Shown: positions 12,031-23,485 of the stretch, one piece after another
Layout: every line of letters begins with the position of its first letter
Numbering within the stretch: the first letter of the stretch is position 1
Origin: Rhyacophila brunnea
Taxonomy: Eukaryota; Arthropoda; Insecta; Trichoptera; Rhyacophilidae
Assembly (NCBI GenBank): GCA_022495005.1
Contig: JAGYXB010001614.1
Location: forward strand, 88,458-152,457
Direction of reading: 5' to 3'
Length of the DNA: 64,000 nt
Translations under genes and position numbers: made by a program
Notes under the pieces: generated by a model
Databases searched by the model: none
Seen by the model: only the letters and a program-made list of their open reading frames with translations
Told to the model about the DNA's origin: nothing

Positions 12031-13520
12031 TTTAAATAATATTACAAATTTCAAAAATTAGCTAGGTATATAATGAATATTTTACATAGTACCAAATGCT
12101 GAAAAATCTAGGCTCCGGATCTACAGCGGATATAGTAAATGATGAGATGAGAAGGAAGTTTATTTAAAAAATTCAAGGGAAAAAAAGGAATTCAAGAAAA
12201 TTAACATTGATAGATTTGAGAAAACATAAATATTGTACATTGTACGCTATCTGTCTTGATCTGTAAAATATAAACCATTCTGAATCCAATTTTGGTTATC
12301 AGGAGCTTGTGGCCCTGGTTCATTTTGTAGACTCTGTAAAACATTTGCGAACTTTAAAAACAGTTCCTAGTCGTGCTGTTTATTCATTTCATTCATTCAT
12401 TTATTCTTATTCCGTTTTGACATCTCATAATAGAAGAGATTGAAGTGAAGTTAGTCATCATATAATTCTATGTATTGCCACCAAATAGAAATGTTTACTC
12501 CATCCTTTCGTACAGTAGAATTATAAAATAAATGTGAGAAAATAACTGATAAATTATTTAAAGTTCATAATAATTATTCATTTATAATTATTAAATTTAT
12601 ATGGTACCGTTCGCATACTTTCAGACACATTAACAATTTCAAAATTTTAAATTAATGATCGGGGAATGAAATTTTATAAGTTTGCCATTATGTGGACGCC
12701 ATGATACATTATGACGTCACATTGTGACGGATTACATTTACACTCATGCATACAAATTAGCAGTATTTAGCCTATAAAGTATTTGGGAATCTCATGCATA
12801 CAACCCTAAGTCCTCAAAATAGTTCACGGTCTTTCAATGTATCAATGTACAAACTATTCGTACTTATGTAGCTTGATTTAAATAATCTGAAATATCTATC
12901 AAGTATTGTAGAATAACGACACCTTTTAGTTTTAGCCGAAGTTCTTTACTGGTAAACCATTTTTTTTAAATAATGATGGGTGTACTTTTACTATAATATA
13001 ATTATGGTTAAAACATATTTAAAAAAATGATTCACGTAGAAGAATGAAGAAAAAATATAAACTGAACTCCAAGTTCAAGGTGTAAAACACAATCTCGTTT
13101 TTTTGAGAAATATCTTTACCTTACGTTCTCAAATTACCACTCAACCGTAATCCTTAGAAGATATAAGGCCAAAGAAATGGTGCCCTTCCAACTTACAATT
13201 GAAAATAAATTAGCAACCATTCACTTTTATTATTAGCTCGAGGGGAAAGTTTCTTGAAACGCAGTACCTCTTATTTGTCAAAAACTCATTACTACTAACC
13301 TTTAGCACTATTTGAGACATTGAAAGAGAATATTGAGAAGTACCCACTTAATAGAATAGTTAATAAATATATCTACAAAAGGAAGAGAGAGATATATTTT
13401 TTCAAATTAACAAGATATTGAGTATATTATTATTCCTATATTTAAAATGAATAAGAGACGAGTTGAATCATTGGCACTGAATAGAAATCATAGTATTACA
13501 CATAACATCACAATGTTCGA
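12031..13520. other. Unassigned AT-rich DNA
   Basis: No element is recognised. A CRE-like octamer, TGACGTCA, occurs at about 12712 with a further GTGACGG close by; in DNA of this length one such octamer is not significant. An imperfect TCATT tract lies near 12387. Confidence 0.25.
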
Positions 13521-14410
13521 GATCATGAGAGAAATATATAGAGTGGAGGTTTTTTCAACAGATTTATGTTTTAACGAGAAATGAATGTTAGCCACTTGCA
13601 CAACCTATTATGTAGGGATTATAATACTGGTATTTCAAAACCGGTATGCAATTATTTATCGATGTTGAAATACCGGTTTCAAAAATCTAAAATACCAGTA
13701 TTTTGGTAATACACGTTTATGTTTTTTGAAGATGAATTATATGTGATTTTTTTCATTACTTACTACTATAATATTGTATATTATTAAGATTTGTGTATAA
13801 GTTGAATGCTGCCTAAACGCAAATAATTTGACTGAAACGAACATAAGTTAAATAATAATAAAACAAAATCCTTCAATGAATTAACATATTTCAAGAAAGA
13901 AAACATCCGTGACAAATATTTCCAATTATTCTATAACTAATGATCCAACGGTGATTCTAACAAAGTTGAATTTGAGAGAGATTTTCCTGTAAGTACCTGG
14001 ATTATTTGTAAAAATTCTAGCCGTTGTAAAATATTATTTTCTATACATATTTATAAAGGTCAACATAATAAATGTAGGTAGGTTCTTAAGGTTTCTATAA
14101 AATATTGTTTTAAATAGATTTTAATAGCTATATTTATTGATAGATACTTCATTTTTTCTATAATATATTTTGACGAATACCGGTATTCAATAAGAAATAC
14201 TGAAATACCGGTATTGATATATTCATTCGGTATTCGGTCAACGGCTGGTCGGTCTCAAGTGGACATGCACCAGTAGATGTGTCCATACCAAAAGTAGTCA
14301 TTCGGTATTGCAATCCCTTCTATTACGTATTTCATATTATGACTCCAAACACAAATCTGCCATATACGACATGATAAGCCACCACGATATCATTGGCCCA
14401 TCATGGGCAT
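13521..14410 (-). repeat. tRNA-derived SINE, family S1, split by a hAT insertion
   Basis: The left half (13521-13612) carries the GAGTGGAGG hairpin remnant and the ACGAGAAATGAATGTTAGCC signature. The right half (from 14320) resumes the SINE at TGACTCCAAACACAAAT and ends in a degraded tRNA-like head. The two halves join at the duplicated octamer flanking the inserted MITE, so the SINE is older than the insertion. Confidence 0.75.
13613..14319. mobile_element. hAT MITE with AGGGATTGCAATACCGG-type ends, inserted in a SINE
   Basis: The inverted ends are TAGGGATTATAATACTGGTA and, in reverse complement on the right, AAGGGATTGCAATACCGAAT. The flanking octamers CTATTATG (13605-13612) and CTATTACG (14320-14327) differ at one base and behave as an 8-bp hAT target duplication. 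The ACCGGTATT motif is repeated several times inside both ends, like a subterminal binding array. There is no transposase. A related fragment lies at 36985-37345. Confidence 0.82.
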
Positions 14411-15306
14411 ACAAAAATCATAATATATATAGTACCTATATGAAATAATTTAGTAAAAAAATTATACTGAATATAAAACATTTTTCCTGCTTTAGTAATA
14501 TTTTTTTTTTATTAAGTAAGTATATCATTCATCTTTACCTGTTTTTTTTATTAAAATCTCATGTTGAATTAATATTTCGTTACGAACACAGCGTTTTTTT
14601 TAATAAATATACAAAATGTGTACATACTTAATTCCTTAAATATTTTTTTGTACATAAACGAAGGTTGTGAAATATTATATCTTACTTTCTTTAATAATTC
14701 ATTCAATATAAATGTAAGCACTTTAATAAAATATGTTTATAATTATTGTTATGCTCACAAACAGAGCTGTAGTGAGATTTTTTTGGCGCTCGACACAAAC
14801 TATGTATCGTAAGGCTGTCATAACGGTCTTTTAAAATAAGAATTATAATATATCATAATATTATGATAGATGAGTGAATTGGGAGGTGTGATACTCGTGC
14901 AGTGTTACCAACAATAAAACTCGATTGAAAATTTCAAAACTCAAAAAAAAAGAGTCAAACGATAGCTCAAAATACAACAGATCGCATTCGGGGGAAAACT
15001 TCTATCATTGATTATACTGCATGCGCGCGTCATATCCATAACAATAACATTAATCATAAAACATAACAAAGTGTCAAATGCACGTATAAATTGATGGAAT
15101 GTCAACAAAACCAGAGTTTGACGTGGCGCTTTCACTCATTCAGCGCCCTAGGCATATGCCTAAAATGCCTACCACATCACGACGGCTCTCCTTCTTTTAA
15201 TATAGTAAGTATATTTGAACGGTTTTAAATTATTAATAACATAAATTGTAATATAGTCATAGTAACAACACAAACGTGGACCCGCCCAACCAATCCGCAC
15301 CGCATT
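14411..15306. other. Unassigned AT-rich DNA
   Basis: No element is recognised. Frames at 14618-14812 and 14941-15135 have chance-like composition. Confidence 0.25.
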
Positions 15307-15715
15307 ACACTCGGTCTTAATTGACCGTATCACGAGGCCCTATATTTTAGTATGAATCATCAGCAATTTTTACAGCTGAGAATTTCTCAGGAGCAGCTAC
15401 CCAATAATGAGGTCGCCACATACTCAAGTATGATTTTACTTCGTTTAAATTTGCTTCCCATGGGAAAAAGGACCACATAGTAGTAAAAAATATAAAAATT
15501 ATAAATAGTATTATTATCAAAAAATGTTTCAAAACAAAGCTAATTCAAAGCTCTTCACGTGCACAGTAAAACATTGCAAAATATATATAATACAATAAAT
15601 GGCGACCAGATCGGATGACCTGATGAGCCCAACAACTGGTTGTACTGACTTGTATATCTCTTCCCTTTCCGTACACATTTCAGGACATTACCAGAGCATG
15701 TGGTATACATCTAAT
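15307..15715 (-). pseudogene. R1-like LINE, C-terminal coding fragment and 3' region
   Basis: On the minus strand the sequence near 15700-15600 reads DVYHMLW, a stop, CPEMCTEREEIYKSVQPVVG, which aligns with the C-terminal zinc-finger region of the better-preserved copy at 23490. A stop codon lies directly before CPEM, where the relative has a Glu codon. The frame at 15347-15532 ends in VAAPEKFSAVK, which resembles TRENFSAFKK in that copy; between the two lies a hydrophobic stretch with no counterpart. The 3' part contains GGTCAATTAAGACCGAG. The copy is 5'-truncated and decayed. Confidence 0.62.
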
Positions 15716-15778
15716 ATTTTTCCATATTAACAATGAAGTTAATGGTCCCACCAAACCACAGTCGTCCTGCACAATTTT

Positions 15779-16001
15779 GACCATTTCCGATTATAATATG
15801 GGCTTCTATAGAGTAGAGGTCTATATTAACAGATTTTTGTTTTACGAGAAGTGGATATTAGTCACTTGCTCAACCTATCAGGTCAATACTCTGACTCCAA
15901 CACAAATTGAAAAATAATGTGTGTATTTTACAGACCCAGGATTCGAGCCTGGGAGCGAGGAAACTATAAGCCGACGCGTAAACCGCACGGCCATCATGGG
16001 C
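15779..16001 (-). repeat. tRNA-derived SINE, family S1, near full-length
   Basis: The copy runs from GACCATTTCCGATTATAAT to a tRNA-like head on the minus strand with a consensus B box (GGATTCGAGCCTGGGA on the plus strand). It sits exactly between two R1-like LINE ends, so it either inserted at their junction or marks the boundary of a local duplication. Confidence 0.8.
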
Positions 16002-16011
16002 ATGTCGCACA

Positions 16012-16385
16012 AAACCCGGTCTTAATCGGGCCGTATCATAGGACCCGATTTTTGATATGAAGCATTATTTTGTATGACTGAGAATGTCTCAAGAGCAGTT
16101 ACCACACATAATGTACTTTGACTGAGTTTAAATAGACGTATTCAATAAATTGTGGCAATGATAATGGGGAACACAGAAGAGTAAAAATAGCATTATCAAA
16201 AGAAAACACAAAACAAATCTTATTCAAAACTTCACGTCCGCGGTAAAAAGCCGCATTTTTTTATGTAACAAATGGCGACTAGGTTGGACCGATGGCAAAA
16301 TAGCTGGTTGGACTGACTCAGCGTCTCTTCCCTCTCCGTACACGTTCCAGGATATTCCCAGAGAATGTGGTTTACATCCTGTATT
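16012..16385 (-). pseudogene. R1-like LINE, second C-terminal fragment
   Basis: This is a diverged sister of the fragment at 15307-15715, in the same orientation. Minus-strand reading gives DVNHILWEYPGTCTEREE, in which the finger cysteine of WECP has become Tyr. The 3' block GGTCTTAATCGGGCCGTATC on the plus strand matches the first copy. Both share the GACATTCTCAG-type block near the end of the frame. A small related 3' fragment may occur at 61851-61905, also next to an S1 SINE. Confidence 0.6.
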
Positions 16386-17427
16386 TCTCCTTCCTAACAA
16401 TTAATATAGTTTTTTAGGCGTATATTATGGACATTAGTGTAAAAATTAATAAATTTAAAATGAAATACCGAGTTGGCTGGCAATCATGTTTCAAGATTTA
16501 CATTTGAGACTTTATATATCATTATCTAGTCTCAAGTAATACAAATCAAAATAAACAAAACAAAATGTTCTGTATCAATTTTTATTAATAATATAATTTA
16601 CTTTGTCTCTTATTATTTATTTGCCTTATTGACTTTTTATATGTAGTTATTGGCATCATTTTAACTAGTAAACAAAACATTCTTTATCCGTTATCTTTGG
16701 CCGTCTTTTTCGAATCTAATATACGCATGATAGGCCGGCAAATAACAAATAGCATTTCCGGTAGAACAGAGATCTGCAACCTTGTTTTTACTCGTAAATT
16801 TCACCAATATCCAAAAAAAACATTAATAAAGAAAAGCCTACTAAGGTACAACTAAGCTTTTTATGTAAGTTTTATTATCGCTGATTCGCGAACAATTCGT
16901 GAACAATCAGAAGTTTATTTTTCAAACTATAATAGTTTGAAAAAGTTATTAAGTAAAAATTAGTTAAAACCAAAGAAAAGTAAAAGTTTGGAATAAACAA
17001 AATTTATTTTTTATTTTTTCAACTCTTTTTTTAAGCACCGAGGTGAATGGTTGCTACATCAGTTTCGTGTAGCTTCGTTTCGGTACAAGGAAACATGGCA
17101 CTAAAATCTTTTCGTTCAGACATGTTTATAGCGTCATGGAAGGGGGCAGCGCACAAATCACGGCTGCATTTATTATACATGACGGGCGAAGATGGGATAA
17201 CTCGAATCATATCCTCATGCGCTGCTTAATTATATTTTTTTAAATCATGAGGATTTAAGCTACGACTGAGCAGCAAATTGTATGTAAAACGTCACGCTGA
17301 CAAATTAGATGTTTCCTTAAGACCTTGTAAAATGTGTACTTATTAATATATTTTTCTCATCCAAATTATTTCAAAATCAATCATCGATTCGCGCAACTTA
17401 TGTATGTTGATTTACCGCACAATTGTG

Positions 17428-17616
17428 TTTAGCGATGAGGCTTATTTTTAGGAGATCATTATGGATGACATTGACACGGACGAGATGTGGTTTCAACAGG
17501 ATGGCGCTACGTGCCACACGGCGACTGCAACCATCGACTTATTGGAATTAAAATTTGGTAATAAATTGATTTTGAGAAAGAGACCTGTTACTAATTGGCC
17601 TCTAGGTAGTACGGTC
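17428..17616 (+). pseudogene. Mariner/Tc1-type transposase relic
   Basis: One frame reads FSDEAYF, stop, then MDDIDTDEMWFQQDGATCHT followed by ATATIDLLELKFGNKL and NWPL. FSDEA(H/Y)F holds the first catalytic Asp of mariner-type DDE transposases and QQDGATCHTA the second, followed by the usual helix and the NWPP-like motif. Roughly 50-60 residues normally between the two motifs are absent, so there is an internal deletion as well as a TAG stop. The frame breaks off after NWPL, where LINE sequence begins. The third catalytic residue is not present. Dead copy. Confidence 0.82.
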
Positions 17617-18070
17617 TTTATTTAGCTACGTATTTTTTTCAACTTATGGTATAAAATATGAGAACTCTGCCATTCTGGGCAGTGTTGACCTGCGTGTCCC
17701 TAATAACTAACTTATAAATCGAAAACATCAGTTGTTTATTCTCCCAAGGTGCAGAACCAATCTGCCACTGACAATGTCAATTGGGAGGGCGATAAATATG
17801 TTCAACCAAATTGCTTCGGGTATTGATACATTCCACTTGCGTGAGAGTGAGTTTAGTTAAACGCTGTTTTATAAATTCTTAAAATGGGGTCTTCTTAGGA
17901 AACTCGGTGTATCTCTTTGAACTTCTATAGATTTATTATTGTATTTACACTGCTTTTGTATGTTTATATTATGTTCTTTTATTATTTTTTCCTCTTCTTT
18001 ATAATAATGTGCCATGTCATGTTGTGAACTTCTTAAACTTATAATTTGTAATTTCCACAATTTGTTAATA
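17617..18070 (+). mobile_element. 3' end of the jockey-like LINE, 5'-truncated, abutting the mariner relic
   Basis: From TTTATTTAGCTACG the sequence matches, on the opposite strand, the C-terminal coding part at bases 1-240 (shared blocks: TCTGCCATTCTGGGCAGTGT, CAATTGGGAGGGCGATAA, TTCCACTTGCGTGAG). The coding part ends at a TAA near 17860. About 210 bp of AT-rich 3' UTR follow, ending in a run of A. The copy begins exactly where the mariner frame stops, so the LINE probably inserted into the mariner element. Confidence 0.78.
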
Positions 18071-18298
18071 AAAAAAATGAATCGAAATGAACATTGTTTA
18101 TTTTATTCGTAATATATCACCAGCAGTGCACGAAAATATTGATCTTTCGATAAATAAATAATATAAAAAAAAATGTTTTTTTTTTATTTCAATTTAAAAT
18201 TCTATCGGCCTCAAAAAAGTACCCTTTCTATGCTTTGAATTTATTTTACAAGCATTAGGCACACTAGTATATCGCGACACACGGGTTGCGGAACACTG

Positions 18299-18949
18299 CC
18301 GTAGAAGATGGCTGGATATCTAAGAAAATACAGCCGCCCGACCGTGAAACTCGTTCCTAACTCGATTTCCCTCCATTCTTTCTCCTCTCATCTACTTCTT
18401 CCTTCCCCCATTATATTGTAGTAGTACCCACTCGACAATCGATCCTCCGGCTGCGGTAATGTGAGTAGGATGTTTCTTCCCTTTTTCTAGCAGCTTTAGT
18501 AGCTATTTCCCGGTATTGTGGGGGACGCCTCAAAAGAAACGCTCGAATTTAATAGCCAGCAAAAGAAACACAACAATATTGCAGTTTATTTTCTATTAAC
18601 CCATAATCTGTAAGCTCTAAATAAGTAGGCGCTTATGTAGTTAGTTGGTTATTAATATTTTTAACGTTCCCTTTGATATCAAATATTTTCTTCCACACAA
18701 TTTGTATTATTTAGAATCTAAAAAATATACATTATAAAAAAACAAGCATCATTTAAAATTTAAAAGTAATAAAATGTTTATAACTACCAAATAATATATT
18801 TACTAACTATATCTATAATTTGGTATTTGAATTGGTTTTTTTTTGTAATTTTACTGAAGCTTTGACTGCGACTCGCTGTCATATCGCCTCTTCTCTTCTA
18901 GAAGGGGATCCGTCGATCAGATCCTCACTCCTATTCTGTTAAATAACTT
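18299..18949. other. Unassigned DNA, pyrimidine-rich part at 18360-18510
   Basis: A CT-rich patch (TTTCTCCTCTCATCTACTTC and similar) is followed by moderately GC-rich sequence, then AT-rich DNA. It could be a decayed LTR or promoter; no motif settles it. Confidence 0.25.
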
Positions 18950-19490
18950 TAAAATTTTGCCTAGCTCTTCCGTCTTACCCACCGCCAGGACACCCTTCAA
19001 TTCGTCAACATTCTCATAGACATCCGCAATTCGCAGCTGTACCCTGTAAAGTTCATATTTAGGGCATTGTAGTGCTATATGTACAATGTCCTCTAAAACA
19101 TGTCATTCATCGCAGAGTTGCGATTTGCTTCTTCCCATGAGGACATCAAATCTTTTGCCCATTTTGTGCCCTGTTCTTAGCCTCAGTATTAACTTAAGCT
19201 CATTCTTCGTCAAAGAAGACTCTACAAACCAGGGCACCTCTCGTGGTGATGGTAGAATAGACTTACTCCATTTCCCCTTTTCTAATAATTCCCTATGGTG
19301 AAAATCTATCCACATACTTTGGCCCATTTTCTTTATAGCCTCATTCCAGTCCAGGTTTTCTGGTACCCACTGATATGGTACCCCTGAATGGCCAGCTTCC
19401 TTTGCCAGATCATCCGCCATTTCATTGCCCTCAATGCCCATGTGCGATGGGATCCATTGAAGGCATAGATCTCCTGATTTATTTATTTGA
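18950..19490 (-). pseudogene. Non-LTR retrotransposon C-terminus: end of RNase H domain plus Cys/His knuckle
   Basis: The minus-strand frame contains QWIPSHMGIEGNEMADDLAK, the last conserved block of the RNase H domain (His and the final acidic Asp) in retrotransposon ORF2 proteins. It continues with LILRLRTGHKMG and a C-terminal knuckle-like stretch QLCDE, stop, then DIVHIALQCPKYELYR. The only stop (TGA) falls where related proteins have a Cys. Beyond it the frame stays open to about 18935. The upstream part of RNase H and the reverse transcriptase are gone (5' truncation near 19490). Confidence 0.82.
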
Positions 19491-19689
19491 AATAATTGTA
19501 TATGGTAGTGGTATGTGGTATAAACAAAAAATAAATTTAGCTAATCAAAATTAACACACTGGATAGAATTGAAAATTTTGGAATTAATAGTCTCTGTTCT
19601 GATCTCGGTGTAAGGATAATAATGAAAACAAAATAAGGTAAGTAATATAAAAAAACGACACATAATTCTTCTTCTTTTGCCATATCCGC

Positions 19690-20195
19690 CCCTTAACTGG
19701 AGCATATGGACACCACGCGGCGCCTCCAAGAATCCCTGTCGCTCGCCAGTCTTCTTGCTTCGTTCCAGGTCAAACCAGCATCCCGTAGCTCCACCGTATA
19801 TACTCTGTAGATTGTATTTAGCTGTCTTCCAGGACGCCGGAATCCGGTCGGCTTGAAGAACAGGCAAGCCAGGTTGATGTTCTCTTCTGGCATCCGCAGC
19901 ACGTGGCCGAGCCAGGTCCAACGTCACCTCTTCCCTCTCAGCGTGATGAGAGGCTGCTTGGTGCGTTCTCTTATCTCCTCGTTGCTCCTAAAGTCATACC
20001 ACCGCACACCCAGTATTCGTCGCAAACATCTGTTTTCGAAGCTCAGCATACGGTTGCTCTGAGCCTTCGTAAGGTGCCATGATTCGCTACCGTAAAGCAG
20101 CACCGTCAGAATGCAAGCGTCGAAAAGGCGGCATTTGGTTTTGACCGAGTACAATCGTGAGTCCCATACATTCCGCATCGAGTTGAATGTCATAA
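19690..20195 (-). pseudogene. Non-LTR retrotransposon reverse transcriptase C-terminus (RTE/CR1-type tail), copy 1
   Basis: The minus strand reads TKCRLFDACILTVLLYGSES, then RCLRRILGVRWYDFRSNEEI, a TGA stop, RWTWLGHVLRM, and ends DAGLTWNEARRLASDRDSWR followed by RRVVSICSS. This LLYGSE...RRILG...W(L/I)GH(V/I)LR...DRDxWR pattern is the well-known tail of several LINE reverse transcriptases; the exact clade cannot be fixed by eye. One in-frame stop otherwise interrupts about 150 codons. Two more copies, both on the minus strand, lie at 42085 and 59045. Confidence 0.85.
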
Positions 20196-21744
20196 TACTT
20201 ACATAATATACATTAAATAAAAAAAACACTATGATTGTAGAGAAGATGTTTTATTGTTATAAAAATTAAAATTACCTAATACTAGATTCAGGGTTATTTT
20301 TTTAAGTATCTTTAATAATTGTAAGCTGAAAAGTAATAATGTTTGTAAAATTTTACATAACAATCTATAATATTTAATTCTATTATCAATGAATTAGTAA
20401 AAAAAAAAAAAAAGAATTGAAATCGCAATTAATACAGTTATTAAAATTTATTGGCGATAATTTAATTGAACTGTTATTTATGATGGTTTAGATGAGTAGA
20501 GTGGATTTATAAACTCCGGGCACAAACCTTGAGTTGATTGTGAACAGAAAGTTCTGACTTGACTCCCAAGTCATTTACTGAAGCGCATGGTCTGTACAGG
20601 AACGATCACCCTGTAAATCTGTGTTTATTAGTGAGTAATTATTCATTTATGATTTAATTTTTAATCGTTGATTATTGTTGATTTTGTTGCCATACTGGCA
20701 CTAAATTAAATGTGCCCAGGAGATACATAAGCTCCAAAGGGCTTAGGTGAGAGTTCTAAAATAAATAATTGGCGTTAACATTTTATTCATATCTTGAAAC
20801 TACTTTCGTCATGTTATATTAAATTCAGGTACATGGTTAGCGAAAGTACGCTATTTTGTCCAAAAACATATAAAAACTCTGTATAATCTCTGGAATTCAG
20901 GATTTTCAATCACGGATTTTTAGAGTTAAAAAATCGACCAGGATGCCAAGATCCTTGGAATGCAACCCCTAATTATTACTTAAATACTTTTTAATACACG
21001 AATTATTATAAAAGTTGGCATTTTATACCGGTAAACATAATATTTAAGAATATTATAGCAAAAGTGACCTATGTCACAATCCAATACATTAAACACTAGC
21101 AAATATTCAAACTTGTTGTCATGTTGACCGTCTGATTTAGTTTAGTAAGTTTCTAGTTCTTGTCTATTTGCTATGTCTTTCTATCTGGCCTTATTTCCCA
21201 TTCAATTCGTATTTGTCATGCGGGTTTGTAAATTTGCTTGGATAGGTCCGTCCGCCTTAATGTAATTTAACATACACGTCGTTTAAGTGAATATAGCCCT
21301 TTGTTGCATTTAATAAAACTAAGCATGCATCTTACTTCTTCAATTTTTAATAGTTTTATTGTTAATTAACCATTTATATTACGATAATAGTATTACTCTT
21401 GGACTGATCGCATAAAGAAACTCGTCTTGCTTGGGCATGGTCATAAATGAAAACCCCGGAAATGTTGCAACTCTCTTCCATGCGCACAGGTGGGACCATG
21501 CCGAGATAGTGACATCACACGACTAGCCGAAACGAATGAAAAATAGCAGCTGCATCTGCGGCTCATGTCGAGTAAAATTTGTTACATGCGACACGTACCT
21601 AGATGTTTTTTCATAACAAAAATGTCTCACCGACGCTATATGCGGTGATGCATTAAGTTACATATTGTGTTGTGTGAACGACTAGCATTTAATTCTGTCG
21701 TATATATCTACCAACATCGTATATAATAAGCTTAACAACAATAT
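20196..21744. other. Unassigned DNA
   Basis: A 15-base A run lies near 20399. The part at 21400-21620 is richer in G+C but has no recognised gene or element. Confidence 0.25.
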
Positions 21745-22560
21745 ATTCACCTGCATAGGTTGTATGAGTGCCTAGACATTTTCCAGTGCCTTTATAAGAA
21801 TATGGAGAATATTCTTAAAGTAAATAGTATCATGATACCCACTTTTGTATTTCATAAACCATCTACTACCTACACTCTACATTATTTAAACTTAGTAAGA
21901 ATGCAAAAATTCTAGAAGAAATTGCCATTACCATGTAGATACAATTAAAAAATAATCAAAAACAATTTTCTTTAATTGATTATAAAGCAATATACCTACA
22001 TAACTTTTTGAGTACCTAATACATTTTCCAGTGCATCGATAAGAATGTAGTGAATATTTGAAAAGTAGATTACATTATGATAATTTTATATTTTTTCACA
22101 AATAATCTACCTTATCTATGAGCTTTATTTTATGAGAGCCTAATACATTTTTTATCTGTATTATTTTAAGCTTAGTGAAATAAGTGAAAATTCTAGAAGG
22201 CGTTGTCAGTTTTTCATAAACAATCTACCTGCAGGGGTCTATGAGAGCCTGATACATTTTTTTTAATGTGCAATATCTATATTGTTTTAATATTAGTAAA
22301 ATAGGTGAAAATTCTAGAAGACATTGTCATTTTTTCATAAACAATCTACCTGCAGGGTCTTATGAGAGCCTAATACATTTTTTTTAAATATGCAATATCA
22401 ATATTATTTTAAGCTTAGTAATAAATAGGTGAAAATTCTAGAAAGATTCGCCATTTTTCATAATCAATCAACCTGCAGGGTCTTATGAGAGCCTAATACA
22501 TTTTTTTAAAACATGCAATACCAATATTAATTTAATCTTAATAATAAATAGTTAAAAATT
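21745..22560. repeat. Diverged minisatellite, period about 110-123 bp
   Basis: Units share GAGAGCCTAATACATTTTTT, then GAAAATTCTAGAAG, then CATAAACAATCTACCTGCAG. Successive copies of the TAATACATT block start near 22141, 22251, 22371 and 22494. More diverged units precede them (ACATTTTCCAGTGC at about 21778 and 22020, two periods apart). The newest-looking units are on the right, so the array probably grew in that direction. No flanking target duplication was found. Confidence 0.8.
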
Positions 22561-23485
22561 GATTTGTGACTACTACAATTTGGGTCATCCAACACTTGGC
22601 TACTAAAACTTTCCGGTCTGGTCCGCCCAAGTCCACGAAAAATATTTCCTAGTCAAATTTGAAGTCTTTGGAGGTCTAAAACTGTGGTGAAGTCACTTTG
22701 AAGAGACTTGAATGTCATGAAAGTAGGTGCCAGAGGAAGGAACGAGGTTATAATGGTAGGAAGAAAAAAAGTATGAAAATAATTTTTATATTACATTATA
22801 AGATAATCAAACAGTAATTGAAAGAATTCAATGTAAGTGAAGGTATCTTAGAGATGAAAAAGTATATCGACTAAATAATATTTTTTTTTAGAAATATGTA
22901 ATTCAAAAAATCAAATACCTGCAATATATAACAAACAAAATATAAAGTGTTTTTTTCGAAATCCCATCTTTTCAACTAAGTAATAATGATGGATAAAAAT
23001 AATAAATATAAAAATCGACTAGGTATAAGATATTATAAAAAAAAACTATCGCTAATTAAATTGTCTAGCAATCCAGTCGTGTTTCTTAAGTACTGTTTTA
23101 ATACTCAGTCACTAATAGGTATCTCGTAAATTAATGAGAAAATCAGCAATAAGCCCGGACAAAGAAGACACAATAAATTAACCCATTAGCGTCGCTGTTC
23201 ATTATTTAATTTTCTTGATATTGTATTTTTCCCTCGTTCGCCTATTATTTTGCACAACAACTGCGATTATTTCGCGTCACTACGAGTAATTTATGGGACT
23301 TCTTAAACGTCTCAAGGGCGACCGATTCACATTTTATCGGAAAACTTTTCTACGAGGAAAAAAAACACAAAAACAAATCTTTTGAAATAGTGATCCATTA
23401 TCCAGTTTTACGTGCCGACTATGGATATTATTATCTAAATAGTTTTTACACAAAAACATATTTTTCTTAAAAATACAGTATCTTA
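22561..23485. other. Unassigned DNA
   Basis: No element is recognised. The right boundary abuts the 5'-truncation point of the R1-like LINE end. Confidence 0.25.

Larger units (their letters stand above)
16767..18298. mobile_element. hAT-type element containing nested mariner and LINE relics
   Basis: The left end CAGAGATCTGCAACC and the reverse complement of the right end, CAGTGTTCCGCAACC, agree at 12 of 15 positions and fit the common hAT pattern ending in GCAACC. The flanking octamers CGGTAGAA (16759-16766) and CCGTAGAA (18299-18306) differ at one base. The interior holds a mariner-type transposase relic and, directly after it, a LINE 3' end. The boundary call rests on the target duplication, which was found only after the ends were paired, so it is good but not certain. 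Confidence 0.62.

Noticed and set aside
12708..12730. TGACGTCA CRE-like site with a nearby GTGACGG
   Set aside because: One octamer in 64 kb is expected by chance, and there is no neighbouring gene or promoter.
19086..19301. Plus-strand frame of 71 codons
   Set aside because: It is the shadow of the RNase H-bearing LINE frame on the minus strand.
21745..22560. CRISPR-like array
   Set aside because: Units are ~120 bp with no short conserved repeat alternating with unique spacers, the context is eukaryotic and no cas genes are present.
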